From Bacillota bacterium (GTDB taxonomy: Bacteria > Bacillota > Sulfobacillia > Sulfobacillales > JAIMBI01), in assembly GCA_021846565.1 (NCBI GenBank), contig JAJZWS010000006.1:16476-80475 (forward strand): a stretch of DNA of 64,000 bases, read 5' to 3'. A program made the translations under genes and the position numbers. The notes under the pieces were generated by a model. That model ran no database searches. It had not been told where the DNA came from and saw only the letters and a list, made by a program, of their open reading frames with translations. Positions 10,114 through 20,011 of this stretch are shown in pieces (the first letter of the stretch is position 1; every line of letters starts with the position of its first letter).

Positions 10114-10680
10114 ATGCTGATGTGCTCCGGCGACCGCTTCGTATTCTTCGGTGACAGCATCACTGAAGCGGATCCCGGCTACACGCGCCTATTGGCCGCC
10201 ATGGTGGGGGTACGCCACCCCGATCTCGCGATTGACTGGGTTTATCGCGGTGCTGGCAGCCGAGCCCACATGGGTTGCCGTGAGCGTCGGCATGAACGAT
10301 GTATGGCACCGGCGCGAGGGGAGAGGTGGCGTGCCGCTCGGCACGTTTCGCACCGCGTACCGGGAGTTGCTCCGCCGATTGCGCTCCAGAGATATTCACA
10401 TCGCGTGCCTCACGCCCACGGTGCTGGGAGAGGACCGGAACTCGGATGCCAACCGAGAGCTTGGCCGCGCCGCCGCAGTCATTGGGGCGGAAGCACTGGC
10501 CGCGGGAGCACGTGTGGCCGACATGCACCGAGCCTTTCTGCCCATCTTGGGCCATCGCCGCCTCACCCTGGACGGGGTCCGCATGAACCTCCTCGGCAAC
10601 GTCCTGATGGCCGACACCCTGTACGACGTATTGCGGGAACCTCGCGCTGTAGACTCGGCCCTCGGTCCCTGGAGGGCTCT
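10114..10680 (+). pseudogene. SGNH/GDSL-family hydrolase remnant (frameshift, probable internal deletion)
   Basis: DRFVFFGDSITEADPGYTRLLAAMVG (block I) then, in another frame, VLAAEPTWVAVSVGMNDVWHR ... DGVRMNLLGNVLMADTLYDVL; the usual block-II region between them is missing. Confidence 0.75.
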
Positions 10681-11479
10681 CGCCGCCAGGCTCGGGCGTT
10701 GCTGCCAGGCCTGCCCGCACGATGGAGCCTGGGACCACCGCGCCTCGGTGCGCTGCTGCACGTCGGAGCGGGGTGGCCCGCGCTTGTCACGCACCGTTCC
10801 GGACGCCGTGCCGTTCCATGGCGACCGCCCGCGTTCACGGCGACACCAGGCTCGGGTGTGCGCCGTATCGCCCGATGCCTGGCGGCGAAAGCCGGCGGTG
10901 TCGCCCCAATAGGCGAACCCGGCGGGCGCCGAGACGGGGCCGAGACGAGGGCCGGGTCCACAAAGGTCTCCCACGCCCACACCGGGTGCCCATGCACCGC
11001 CGCCCCGTCGGGGCTGGGCCGGCACCGTGTGAGCCTAGCCCGGGCGAGCCCCGGTTCGCGCCCGGGAAGGCCGAAACAATGCCGAACCCTGCGTTGTGGA
11101 CCACAGAGCGGAGGCGCCGGGCCTGTGGGTCCGGCGAGCAGCAGCGGCGCGGGCACACCCGAGCTGGGCCACCGGCTCGCCGTCCACGACCGCCATGTAC
11201 CGCAACGCTCGCCCGCCAGCCGGGAGCGGCCTAAATCATGGTGGCGGGCCAACCGCACGTCCTGCGCCCGCGCCGCGGCGCCCCTCCACGCGGTGACTTT
11301 GCACGCCGCGCACCGTTCCATACGCTGCGCGCGCGAGGCCGCGTGGCTTCGTTGGGGATCATGTCCCCGGCCCATCACCGCTGCGGCGAAAAAGTCAGCC
11401 CCCGACCCCAACGGACCCGCTCTCGCAGCCTCGCCCGACTTTGGGTTAGTCCTGCGTTGGCGCCCCAGTCTTCCCCGTA

Positions 11480-11741
11480 ATCCCCGCCCCATCAGCAGCG
11501 CAGGGTCAGTCACCCGGCGGGCATCGTCCACTTGGTACAAGCCTCGCTGCGTGAGCAAATTCAGGAGGAGGGCCAGGATCCGTTCCCCCGGAGAGAGCCG
11601 GCAGCGCGTCGCGCCCCGGGGCCCCATCTGGTCGATCGGGGCCACCAGCCCGATGTGGCGGGCCACAGCCGCGCGAATCGGGCCAGCGCCGACCACGGCA
11701 CCAGCCCGCGGCGACGTGTTCATGGGCGCAGCCTTCGCCAC
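11480..11741 (-). pseudogene. Possible IS1634/IS4-like transposase N-terminal remnant
   Basis: GPIRAAVARHIGLVAPIDQMGPRGATRCRLSPGERILALLLNLLTQRGLYQVDDA resembles the N-terminal region of IS1634-type DDE transposases; downstream reading frame is not recognisable. Confidence 0.4.
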
Positions 11742-11896
11742 CGGGCCTGCGATTCCTTTGCGACACGATGGCGCCTATAGACCCGCACAAATTGCTCCGG
11801 CTTCCACAGCTTGTGTGCGGACACGTGGCCATACTGGCGTGAGTCCCGAACCCGAGCTACGTCCGCCTCGTCCCGTCTTACAACCCACAAAGTCCG

Positions 11897-12184
11897 CTAG
11901 ACGTCCGTGCTGCCCGTGATTATCTCCCGAGCCGCTTCCCCGGACAGCATGCAGCGAACGAGCTGGACGAATTCAGAGGTGTTCAAGCAGAGTTGTCGGG
12001 CCATAGCCGCGACTCGCGGGGCCGCCAAATCATGCTTGCCGCCGTGCGATAACCGTGTATAGCACAGCGTGCGGCCAGCAGCGTCGTAGACCACGTAGCG
12101 GATGTCCGCGTGATCCGCCTCTTCTTCGCGCCCCAGTTTGCGCATCAATGCGGCGCGTACCTTGTCCGATCCCAAGGAGGGCAC
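11897..12184 (-). CDS. Small HicA/YcfA-like protein (uncharacterised)
   Basis: DHADIRYVVYDAAGRTLCYTRLSHGGKHDLAAPRVAAMARQLCLNTSEFVQLVRCMLSGEAAREII resembles the small HicA-like 'SHG...MARQL...C.LS' family; GTG start shares 1 nt with upstream stop. Confidence 0.55.
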   Translation of the reverse strand: MPSLGSDKVRAALMRKLGREEEADHADIRYVVYDAAGRTLCYTRLSHGGKHDLAAPRVAAMARQLCLNTSEFVQLVRCMLSGEAAREIITGSTDV

Positions 12185-12594
12185 TATCGGTCCGCCTCAA
12201 TGGACTGGCTCAGCCACGCCAACATACGCTGAAGGCGAGCACTGAGGGAGTCTTCCCGGCGCTTCAGCCACTGCATCTCGCGGATCAGACGAGTGCCAAA
12301 GGCACGCCGGGCCTCGTCCAAGGTCTGACCCGCCTCATACAGACCAAAGACCGGGTCACTGACGCCGATCCCTGCGTCTTCAACGCATGCCACGGCCCGG
12401 ATGGGGGTCGCCATGTGAAAACCGTCCGGGAGGTCCGCGTCAGTGACGGAGAACACCTGCATCGGAGGATTTCGGCTATCACGGGCCCCGTTCGTCGCCA
12501 CCGGAGGATGCCCCCCACGGGCGCGCAGTGCCCCGCTCGCGCTGGGGGCGCGGTTGCGCGCGGAAGGCCTGTTCGTAGCCGTCGGGCTAGCCAT
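12184..12594 (-). CDS. Hypothetical protein, middle gene of overlapping three-gene operon
   Basis: 136-aa ORF overlapping both neighbours (8 nt and 1 nt); no family recognised. Confidence 0.55.
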   Translation of the reverse strand: MASPTATNRPSARNRAPSASGALRARGGHPPVATNGARDSRNPPMQVFSVTDADLPDGFHMATPIRAVACVEDAGIGVSDPVFGLYEAGQTLDEARRAFGTRLIREMQWLKRREDSLSARLQRMLAWLSQSIEADR

Positions 12595-13290
12595 GATGGA
12601 GTCCTCTCTGGGAGCGCGAGCGCTGCAGGGCCATGGCCGTTGACTCTAGGACACTGTAGCCCCGAGACGTCAAGGCGTCGACCTCCGTTGCCACGTCGTC
12701 GACCACCGTCACTTGTGGAAGAGCCACCGTCAGTTCCAGATACAGCGCGGTTGGGTCCATGAACAGTGGCTCGATCTTCAGATCCGTCAGGCCAACCTGG
12801 TCGTCTCGCTCGACAATTCGCAGGCCGATGCCCGGACGCGTGAACCCCTCCAAATTCAGTCGATCCAACAACTGCGTGGTCGAGGCCAAGAATTCGTAGG
12901 CATCCGTGTCCACTGAGGGCCACCCGGCGGTAAGCAAGAACTGCGGCGTCCACACCGACCCCACATCCATCAGTCGGAGCACCACCTGGACGACCGCCGC
13001 AATTTCGCGGCTTACCGCCTCTTGGCTCGCGAGGGTACTTCCGCTGTTCCGCTCGATGGTCAACTGCTGGGACAGCTGCAGCCCGACGCGGACGTCGGTC
13101 CCCTGCCACTGAACGCTGTTTACGAACGCCCCATTAGGCGACACGTCCAACCGTGTTAGGCCTAACGGCGTTCCCAACTCCGCGAAAACGTTCGCTGCGC
13201 CACTTACCGATACCGTCGTTGGTCCCGGCGGCAACCCAAACGTGCAGCGGTAGGAGAAAAGGGACGGACTGCCCCCGGCAGCACCGCCAA
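12587..13290 (-). CDS. Hypothetical protein, first gene of overlapping operon (start uncertain)
   Basis: ORF open to 13465, but protein-like composition begins near LFSYRCTFGLPPGPTTVSVSGAANVFAELG; ends TAG 12587-12589 inside the start of the next gene. Confidence 0.55.
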
Positions 13291-13574
13291 CCCCCTTGCT
13301 GGGCCATCCAGTTTGTTTGCCCTTGCATCGCATTCCTCGCGGCCGCGCTCCCCGGAACAGCGAGTCGCGAGCCGGCATTCGTGGCACGCCAGGGTGTATG
13401 TGACCGGGACGCCGTGGAAACGGCGCGGCCGTCCACTCGCTGCTTCCCTGTCCGCGGACCCCCACCGCATGCCGATCACGCTCGTCCCCTGTGCCACCGG
13501 TTGGCGGGCGACGCGGCAGCCAGGCCCCACGAGGAAATGTGGAATAATGGGGCGGATTCAGCGGGGGGTGGCGG

Positions 13575-15171
13575 GATGGCGGCGGAGTCGGGCGACTGGC
13601 GTGCCCGCGACCTGATGTGGGCCGCCACCCTGATCAGCACCGCCACCATCGTGTCGCGGCTGTTGGGTTTCTTTCGCAATTCTCTTATTGCCGCCTTCTA
13701 CGGCCAGACGGCCATCGTCGACCAGTACAATGCGGCGTACGTGGTGCCCGACACGATTTACCTGCTGCTCATCGGCGGGGCCATTAGTTCGGCCTTTGTT
13801 CCCGTGCTGTCGGCGTATCTGACGCGCCACCAGCACGAGGAAGCGGCGCGCATTGTCAACAGCGCGCTGTCGCTGGTGCTGGTCGTCTTTGTGCCGCTGC
13901 TGCTCGTGGGCGAGCTGTTGGCGCCCCTGTTGGTGCGCATCGTGGCGGTGGGCTTTGCCGGCCATCCCGCCGCCATCGCCGCCACCGCGTATCTGACCCG
14001 GATCATGCTGGCAGCCGTGCTGTTCCACGCCTTAAACGGCGTGCTGGTGGGCCAGCAGTATGCCAAGAAGACGTTTTGGGCCACCGCCATCGGCCCGTTG
14101 GGGTACAACGTGGCCATCATTGCCTGCGGATGGCTGTGGGGCCACCAGATTGGGATTGCCGCCTTTGCCTGGGGAGTGCTCGCCGGGGCTTTCCTGAACT
14201 TCGTCATCCAAGTGGTGGGGGTTGCGGCGTACGGCCATCCGTTCCAGTGGGTCCACGACTGGGCCCACCCGGGCTTAAAGCGCGTGGGCAAGCTCATGAT
14301 CCCGGTCGCCGTGGGGGTGGGACTGGGGCAAATCAACCTGGTAATGAACCAGACGGTCCTGGCATCGCTGCTGCCGGTGGGCAGCATCAACGCGCTGCAG
14401 CTGGCGAGCCGCATCATGATGACCCCCGAAAGCCTGGCCGCGTCGCTCGCCATCGCCCTCTTGCCCAGCTTGTCCGAAGTGGTGCAGCAGCGAGACTTTC
14501 AGAGCTTTCGCCGGTATCTGTCGCGGGGCTTTCGGGTGGTGATGGCGCTCACGGTGCCGGCGTCGGTGCTGCTCATGCTGCTCGCCTACCCCCTCGTCGC
14601 GCTCCTGTTTCTGCACGGCCGGTTCGATTTGCACAACGCGGCGGTCACGGCTGGCGCCCTGGTGTTCTACGCCATCGGGATCGTGGCGTGGGGCGGCATC
14701 GAGGTCGTGTCGCGGGGCTTTTATGCCTTGCACGACACCAAAAGTCCCGTCCTGGTGTCGGCGGTCACGATTGTGGTGGGCTTCGTCCTGGACCTGTGGC
14801 TGCTTCATACCATGAAGCAAGATGGCCTAGCGCTGGCGTATTCGCTGACCGGGTTCATCAACCTGGGATTGCTGTTCTGGGTGCTGCACTTCAAAGTGCA
14901 CTATCTTGATGGGCGACAGATGGCGCGCACCGCCGTGCGCACGGGAATCATCACGGTTCTCATGGCAGGCGGAGTGTTGCTGGCCCGCGCGCCCCTGGGC
15001 GCCTGGCTCGAGGCGCCGCGCGTGCCGTTCGCGGAGCGGGCGGTCGCCCTCCTTTTGGTTACGGCGGTCGCCGCGGCCGTCTACCTGTGGGCGGCCGAAC
15101 GTTTTCACCTAGAAGAGTGGCACTGGATCGCCAACCGCTTGTGGCGGCGGCGGGCCGCCTCCTCGGGCTAA
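13575..15171 (+). CDS. murJ: Lipid II flippase MurJ (MviN family)
   Basis: ATLISTATIVSRLLGFFRNSLIAAFYGQTAIVDQYNAAYVVPDTIYLLLIGGAISSAFVPVLSAYL; 14-TM pattern. Confidence 0.93.
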
Positions 15172-15641
15172 ACCGAGCGCTCCATCTCGTACCGCACCGT
15201 GCGATAGCCCAACTGCTCATACAGCGCCACCGCCTGCCGGTTGGCGACTGTCACATACAGGCGCGCGTAGGGCACCGAGGCTTCGTCAAGATAGTCGTGC
15301 GCGGCCCGCATCAAGAGGGCGCCCACGCCCTGGCCCCGATACGGGGCGGCCACGTATACCTGATCCACCGACCCAAACAAGCCCTGCAGGTCCATGCGCA
15401 AAGCCACCCAAATGAACCCCACCGCCCCCTGGCCGTTGTCGGCCACCAGCAGATGGTGTTCGTAGGGCCGCCGGGCGGCTTGCCGAATGCGCACCGCCTG
15501 CTCTGCCCGAAACTCCGCCGTGGCTTTGAACCGCGGAAAGTTGAGCTCGTACAGGTCTCCCTGGCTGTCCAGTACCATGCGAAAGTCTGTGCTGGCGCGA
15601 TACGGGCGCACCACCACACCCGGCTCCACCGCTTCCGCCAC
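15168..15641 (-). CDS. GNAT-family N-acetyltransferase
   Basis: QVYVAAPYRGQGVGALLMRAAHDYLDEASVPYARLYVTVANRQAVALYEQLGYRTVRYEM. Confidence 0.9.
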   Translation of the reverse strand: MAEAVEPGVVVRPYRASTDFRMVLDSQGDLYELNFPRFKATAEFRAEQAVRIRQAARRPYEHHLLVADNGQGAVGFIWVALRMDLQGLFGSVDQVYVAAPYRGQGVGALLMRAAHDYLDEASVPYARLYVTVANRQAVALYEQLGYRTVRYEMERSV

Positions 15642-15660
15642 ATCCCCACCTCCACGATGC

Positions 15661-15688
15661 GAAGAGCCGAGACCGATCTCGGCTCTTC
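15661..15688. terminator. Perfect 12-bp inverted repeat hairpin between permease and GNAT genes
   Basis: GAAGAGCCGAGA-ccga-TCTCGGCTCTTC; downstream of the minus-strand permease stop; no poly-U. Confidence 0.5.
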
Positions 15689-15730
15689 CATTGTGCTACA
15701 GTCGGCGCGGCCGCTCTACCCCCCGGCACC

Positions 15731-17119
15731 TTATCCGACGGCCGGCGTCTCTGCGGCCGCCGCGCGTCGTCCCAGCATCCAGTACAGGGCACCAGCCACC
15801 ACGAAGCTCACGTAATACGACAAGTCGCCCAACTGCGGGTTGTGCAGGGCAATGACGCCCGTGTACAGGCTCTGGTTGAAGAACGGCACCGAGGCTGCCA
15901 CCCCTACCAGCCAGACCCACAAGCCCGGCCGCAGCACTCGCCGCGGATCGTACAGCCGGTCGGTGTCATACCGCCCGCGATGCAGCACAAAGTAGTCCAC
16001 CAGCACGATGGCCACCCAGGGCGCAATCCAGTAGCCCAGCAGAAACAGGAAGTTCTCGTAGTTGAGATAGTATGCCGTGTGGCCGAGCCACGCCACCACC
16101 GCGCCGAGGAGGCCCACCAGCACCGCTGCCGTCCAGCGCTTCAGCGGCACCTTGACCACCAGCGCGGACAGCGAGCTGGAGTAGATGTTCAGCACGTTCG
16201 CCGTAATGGTGCCCAGGGCCACCGCCACCAGCGCCACGATCACCAGCCAGTGCGGCGACATGCCGTTTAAGACGCCCACCGGATTGGCGCCCGCGGCGGC
16301 CTTCGGAAACTCGGAGGCGAGCGCCACCCCCACCAGCTCCAGCCACAGCGACGCGACGAAGTTGGCGCCCCCGGCGAGGCCCGCCACCCGACGGGGCGAG
16401 GTGCCCGGCGGCAGGTACCGGGTGTAGTCGGACGCAAACGCGGTCCAGCCCAGGATGTAGGAAAACGCCAAGCCTACCGCCTCGATCATGCCGCCACTCA
16501 CGCCCTCGAAGCCCAGAAACGCCTTGGGGTTGAACGCCGCCGCATAAGGCGCGTGAGCGAAGGCGTACAGGGACACCCCGAAAAACACCAGGGTCAGCAC
16601 GCCCACCAGCCAGCGCTCCAGCGCATGAATCATGTTGTGACCGTAGACCGCCACGGCCACCTGAATGGCGGCCATAATCACCAGCCCTACGATGAACGGC
16701 ATGCCCGTCAGCTCCACCAGGGCGAATACGCCCAACACCGTGTTGACGGCGAACCACATCACGCCCGCAATGGTATTGAGCCCTCCCGGTACGAAGTTGC
16801 CGAAAAAGCCAAACGCCGACCGAGACTGGACCATCTGCGGCACCCCCAGGCGGGGCCCGTACGTGGAAAGCGCGCCAATCACCAGCGCTCCCAGCAGATT
16901 GCCGATCACCAAGCCGATGGCGGCTTCGGTGAAGTTCAGGCCGAACAACACGACGGCGGCCACCCCGGTGGACAGCGTGGCCAGCTCCACATTGGCGCCA
17001 AACCACAAACTAAAGACCGATCCGGGCCGGCCATGCCGCTCCGCATCCTGCACCCGCTCAATGCCCTTGGGTTCAATCTTGACCACTTCGTCGCGGTATT
17101 CCATCCGCTCCGTTGCCAC
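15731..17119 (-). CDS. NCS1-family cytosine/purine/allantoin-type permease
   Basis: FSLWFGANVELATLSTGVAAVVLFGLNFTEAAIGLVIGNLLGALVIGALSTYGPRLGVPQMVQSRSAFGFFGNFVPG. Confidence 0.92.
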   Translation of the reverse strand: MATERMEYRDEVVKIEPKGIERVQDAERHGRPGSVFSLWFGANVELATLSTGVAAVVLFGLNFTEAAIGLVIGNLLGALVIGALSTYGPRLGVPQMVQSRSAFGFFGNFVPGGLNTIAGVMWFAVNTVLGVFALVELTGMPFIVGLVIMAAIQVAVAVYGHNMIHALERWLVGVLTLVFFGVSLYAFAHAPYAAAFNPKAFLGFEGVSGGMIEAVGLAFSYILGWTAFASDYTRYLPPGTSPRRVAGLAGGANFVASLWLELVGVALASEFPKAAAGANPVGVLNGMSPHWLVIVALVAVALGTITANVLNIYSSSLSALVVKVPLKRWTAAVLVGLLGAVVAWLGHTAYYLNYENFLFLLGYWIAPWVAIVLVDYFVLHRGRYDTDRLYDPRRVLRPGLWVWLVGVAASVPFFNQSLYTGVIALHNPQLGDLSYYVSFVVAGALYWMLGRRAAAAETPAVG

Positions 17120-17379
17120 GGCACGCCTCCTTGCGTCTTGTGCGCCACTCTGCGTCAGCTATGGGCGTCAGACGAATTTGATTTCGGGCCATTCTGCTCG
17201 TCTCGTCGGAGGGGTCATCGTCGGCCGGGTGCCATGCGCCGTTTTTCTAAGATACGAACAATCCGCTATCATGATCGCCTGCTTGTTCGGGTCGTGTCAA
17301 GCGGGTGCGGCCATCTCGGCGCGGCATTTTCCAAAAATCTAGTACACTGACTCAATCATGACCGAGAGGGTGGCCGGCG

Positions 17380-18762
17380 ATGAATCCCAGCGTGTTTCGC
17401 GAATATGACATCCGTGGAGTGGCAGGCACCGACATCACCGCGGCGGACGCCCGGCGCTTGGCGCAGGCGTTCGCCACGTATGTGCATCGGCAGCATCCCG
17501 AGCAAAAAGAGTGTGTGCTCGGGTACGACACCCGGGCGTCGTCCCCCGAGTTCCGGGACGCAGTCGCCGAGGGCCTCATGGCCAGCGGGTTCAACGTGAT
17601 TGACATTGGCCAGGTGGTGACGCCCATCTTTTACTGGGCCCGGCTGCACTATTCGTGCGACGCAGGCATCATGATCACCGCCAGCCACAATCCCGCGGAG
17701 TACAACGGGTTCAAGCTGGCTCTGGGTCATGCGACGCTGTACGGCGAAGACATTCAGCGCGTGCGCCGCTTGATGGACCAGGGCCAGTTCACAGCGGGCT
17801 CGGGCCGGCTGGTGAAGCAGGACCCGGTGCCGGCCTACCTGGCCATGCTGCGCGAGAAAATCAAGCTGGGCCCCCGGCCCTTGAAAGTGGTGGTGGACGC
17901 CGGCAACGGGACGGCGGCACTGTTTGCCGAAGATGTGATGCGCGGGCTTGGCGTGGAGACGGTCCCGCTGTTTTGCACCCCCGACCCCACGTTTCCGAAC
18001 CACCACCCCGACCCGGTGGTGGCCAAGAACCTGCAAGACCTCATCCGCGCCGTAAAGCAGGAACACGCGGACATTGGCATTGCTTTTGACGGTGACGGCG
18101 ACCGCATCGGCGTGGTGGACGAGTCCGGCGGCATCGTTTGGGGCGACCGCCTCATGATCCTGTACTGGCGCGAAATCCTAAAGCGCCATCCCGGGGCCCG
18201 CGCCATCGTCGAGGTGAAGTGCTCCGAAAGCCTGGTGGACGAATTAAAGCGCCTGGGCGCGCGGCCCGAGTTTTACAAAACCGGCCACTCATTGATCAAA
18301 GCGCGCATGCGCGAGGTGGGAGCCGTGTTCACCGGCGAAATGTCGGGGCACATGTTTTTCGCGGACGAGTACTACGGCTTTGACGATGCCTTTTATGCCG
18401 CGGGTCGCATTCTGCGCATCCTCTCCCACGCCGAAGGGCCGCTGTCCGGCCTGTGGGACGGCGTCCCCGAACGGCCCAGCACCCCCGAAGTGCGCATCGA
18501 CTGCCCCGATGACAAGAAATTTCAGGTGGTTCAGGATCTGACCGCACACTTCCGCCAGCACTACGACGTCATCGACGTCGACGGGGTGCGCATCCAACAT
18601 CCCCATGGCTGGGGGCTGGTGCGGGCCTCCAACACTCAGCCGGCGCTGGTCGTCCGCGCGGAGGCCGACACCGCGGACCACCTCACCGCGCTCACCGAGG
18701 AGATGGACCAGGCGCTGGCCCGCTTTCCCTATCTGCCCCCGGCGGTGTGGAGCGGGGAGTAG
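17380..18762 (+). CDS. manB: Phosphomannomutase/phosphoglucomutase
   Basis: FREYDIRGVAGTDI, MITASHNPAEYNGFKL, GIAFDGDGDRIGVVDESG, GEMSGHMFFADEYYGFDDAFYAA. Confidence 0.95.
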   Translation: MNPSVFREYDIRGVAGTDITAADARRLAQAFATYVHRQHPEQKECVLGYDTRASSPEFRDAVAEGLMASGFNVIDIGQVVTPIFYWARLHYSCDAGIMITASHNPAEYNGFKLALGHATLYGEDIQRVRRLMDQGQFTAGSGRLVKQDPVPAYLAMLREKIKLGPRPLKVVVDAGNGTAALFAEDVMRGLGVETVPLFCTPDPTFPNHHPDPVVAKNLQDLIRAVKQEHADIGIAFDGDGDRIGVVDESGGIVWGDRLMILYWREILKRHPGARAIVEVKCSESLVDELKRLGARPEFYKTGHSLIKARMREVGAVFTGEMSGHMFFADEYYGFDDAFYAAGRILRILSHAEGPLSGLWDGVPERPSTPEVRIDCPDDKKFQVVQDLTAHFRQHYDVIDVDGVRIQHPHGWGLVRASNTQPALVVRAEADTADHLTALTEEMDQALARFPYLPPAVWSGE

Positions 18763-18799
18763 CGCCACCCTCCCGCCCTCCGGCCCGCGCTTGCGGCTA

Positions 18800-19840
18800 A
18801 CCAGGGAGCCGGGTTTCTGGCATCTGTTCGGACTGTCGGGCGGGTTGGAGACTACGAAGCTGCTGTGGTTCGTCCTCACGCCGCTCTGGATGTACCGGGT
18901 GTCCCACTCGGCGACGGACGTGGCGCTGGTCCCGTTGGCGAACATGCTGGCGATGGGCATCGCGGGACTGGTGGGGGGGCGCCTGGCCGACCGGGATCCC
19001 GCCAGGTTGCTCGTGGGCAGCCTGAGCGGTGTCGCGGTGCTTGCGCTGGTGGGTGCCCTGGTGGCTACCCAATTCGCGATGGCGGTGGGCTCCATCTTGG
19101 GGTGGACGTTTGGTCTAGATGGCGGATTCCACCTGGCGTCTCTGGGCCGAACCGTCCTTACCAACCAAGCTTTTCGGCACCGCTTGGTGGATATCAACAG
19201 TGCGGTCGGCCTGGTGCATTCGCTGGTCAAGGCGCTGGGGCCCTTGCTGGCTGGCGTATTGGCGCTGTGGCTGTCCGTACCGGCCGGCATGCTGCTGACG
19301 CTGGCCGTGGCCGCTGGGCTGTCGGGGACGGCCTGGGGCATACCCTCCGTGCGCACCGTCCGGTCAGGACGGCGGGACGCCTCCGAACCCCAGCCCGCCA
19401 ATCCCACGGTGGGGCGATACGTGCAGCCGCACCGGGGACTCGCCGCCGGCATAGGGTACTTCATCCTGTGGAGGCTGTCGGCCGGCGTATACAGCAGCCT
19501 CTTTTGTGTTCTCTTGCTGCGGGTCGCCCACGGCACCCCCGCGACCTATCCCTTGGCGATGGCGCTGCAAGGTGCGGGCAACCTCGCGGTCGCGAGCACC
19601 GTTCCGGCGCTCCACCGCCGGTGGCGAGGCTCCGTGCTGGTGGGAGCCGCCACGCTCCTCATTGTGGGGGCGGAGGAGCCTATCGGGCATCGCCATCGAT
19701 CCCACTGATTCCCCGATTGTGGGCGCGGCCACGCAGGTGGCCATGGGCGGCGTTTCAGCGGGCCACCGACACCGCCTGGGTCGGGCGCACGGCTTGGCGT
19801 CAGAGCGTCGCTGGCCAGCCAAGTGCTGCTATTGCTCGGC
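18800..19840 (+). pseudogene. MFS transporter, truncated/frameshifted
   Basis: FGLSGGLETTKLLWFVLTPLWMYRVSHSATDVALVPLANMLAMGIAGLVGGRLADRDPARLL ... frame ends GAEEPIGHRHRSH; downstream residues continue in another frame (SGIAIDPTDSPIVGAATQVAMGGVSAG). Confidence 0.65.
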
Positions 19841-20011
19841 TTAATCCCGCGGACCGCGGCCACCGTGCTCAGCCGCGTGGACAGCGCCCCCACCTCCGGC
19901 CCACCACACAACCGGGCCCTTGCACCCGCCCGCTCCGCCGCGCTCGGGGCGCGGGTCATTCCTGACTGTCGCAAAACAGGAATAAGGGCCCGGTCCCGCG
20001 AATAGCGCCGC

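Noticed and set aside
10563-11741. Single intact 392-aa protein on the minus strand
   Set aside because: Only the first about 90 residues look protein-like (transposase-type); the remainder is arginine/glycine/proline-rich and spans a decayed region.
17120-17379. Riboswitch upstream of the NCS1 permease or phosphomannomutase
   Set aside because: No TPP, purine or other recognisable riboswitch core motifs could be identified by eye.
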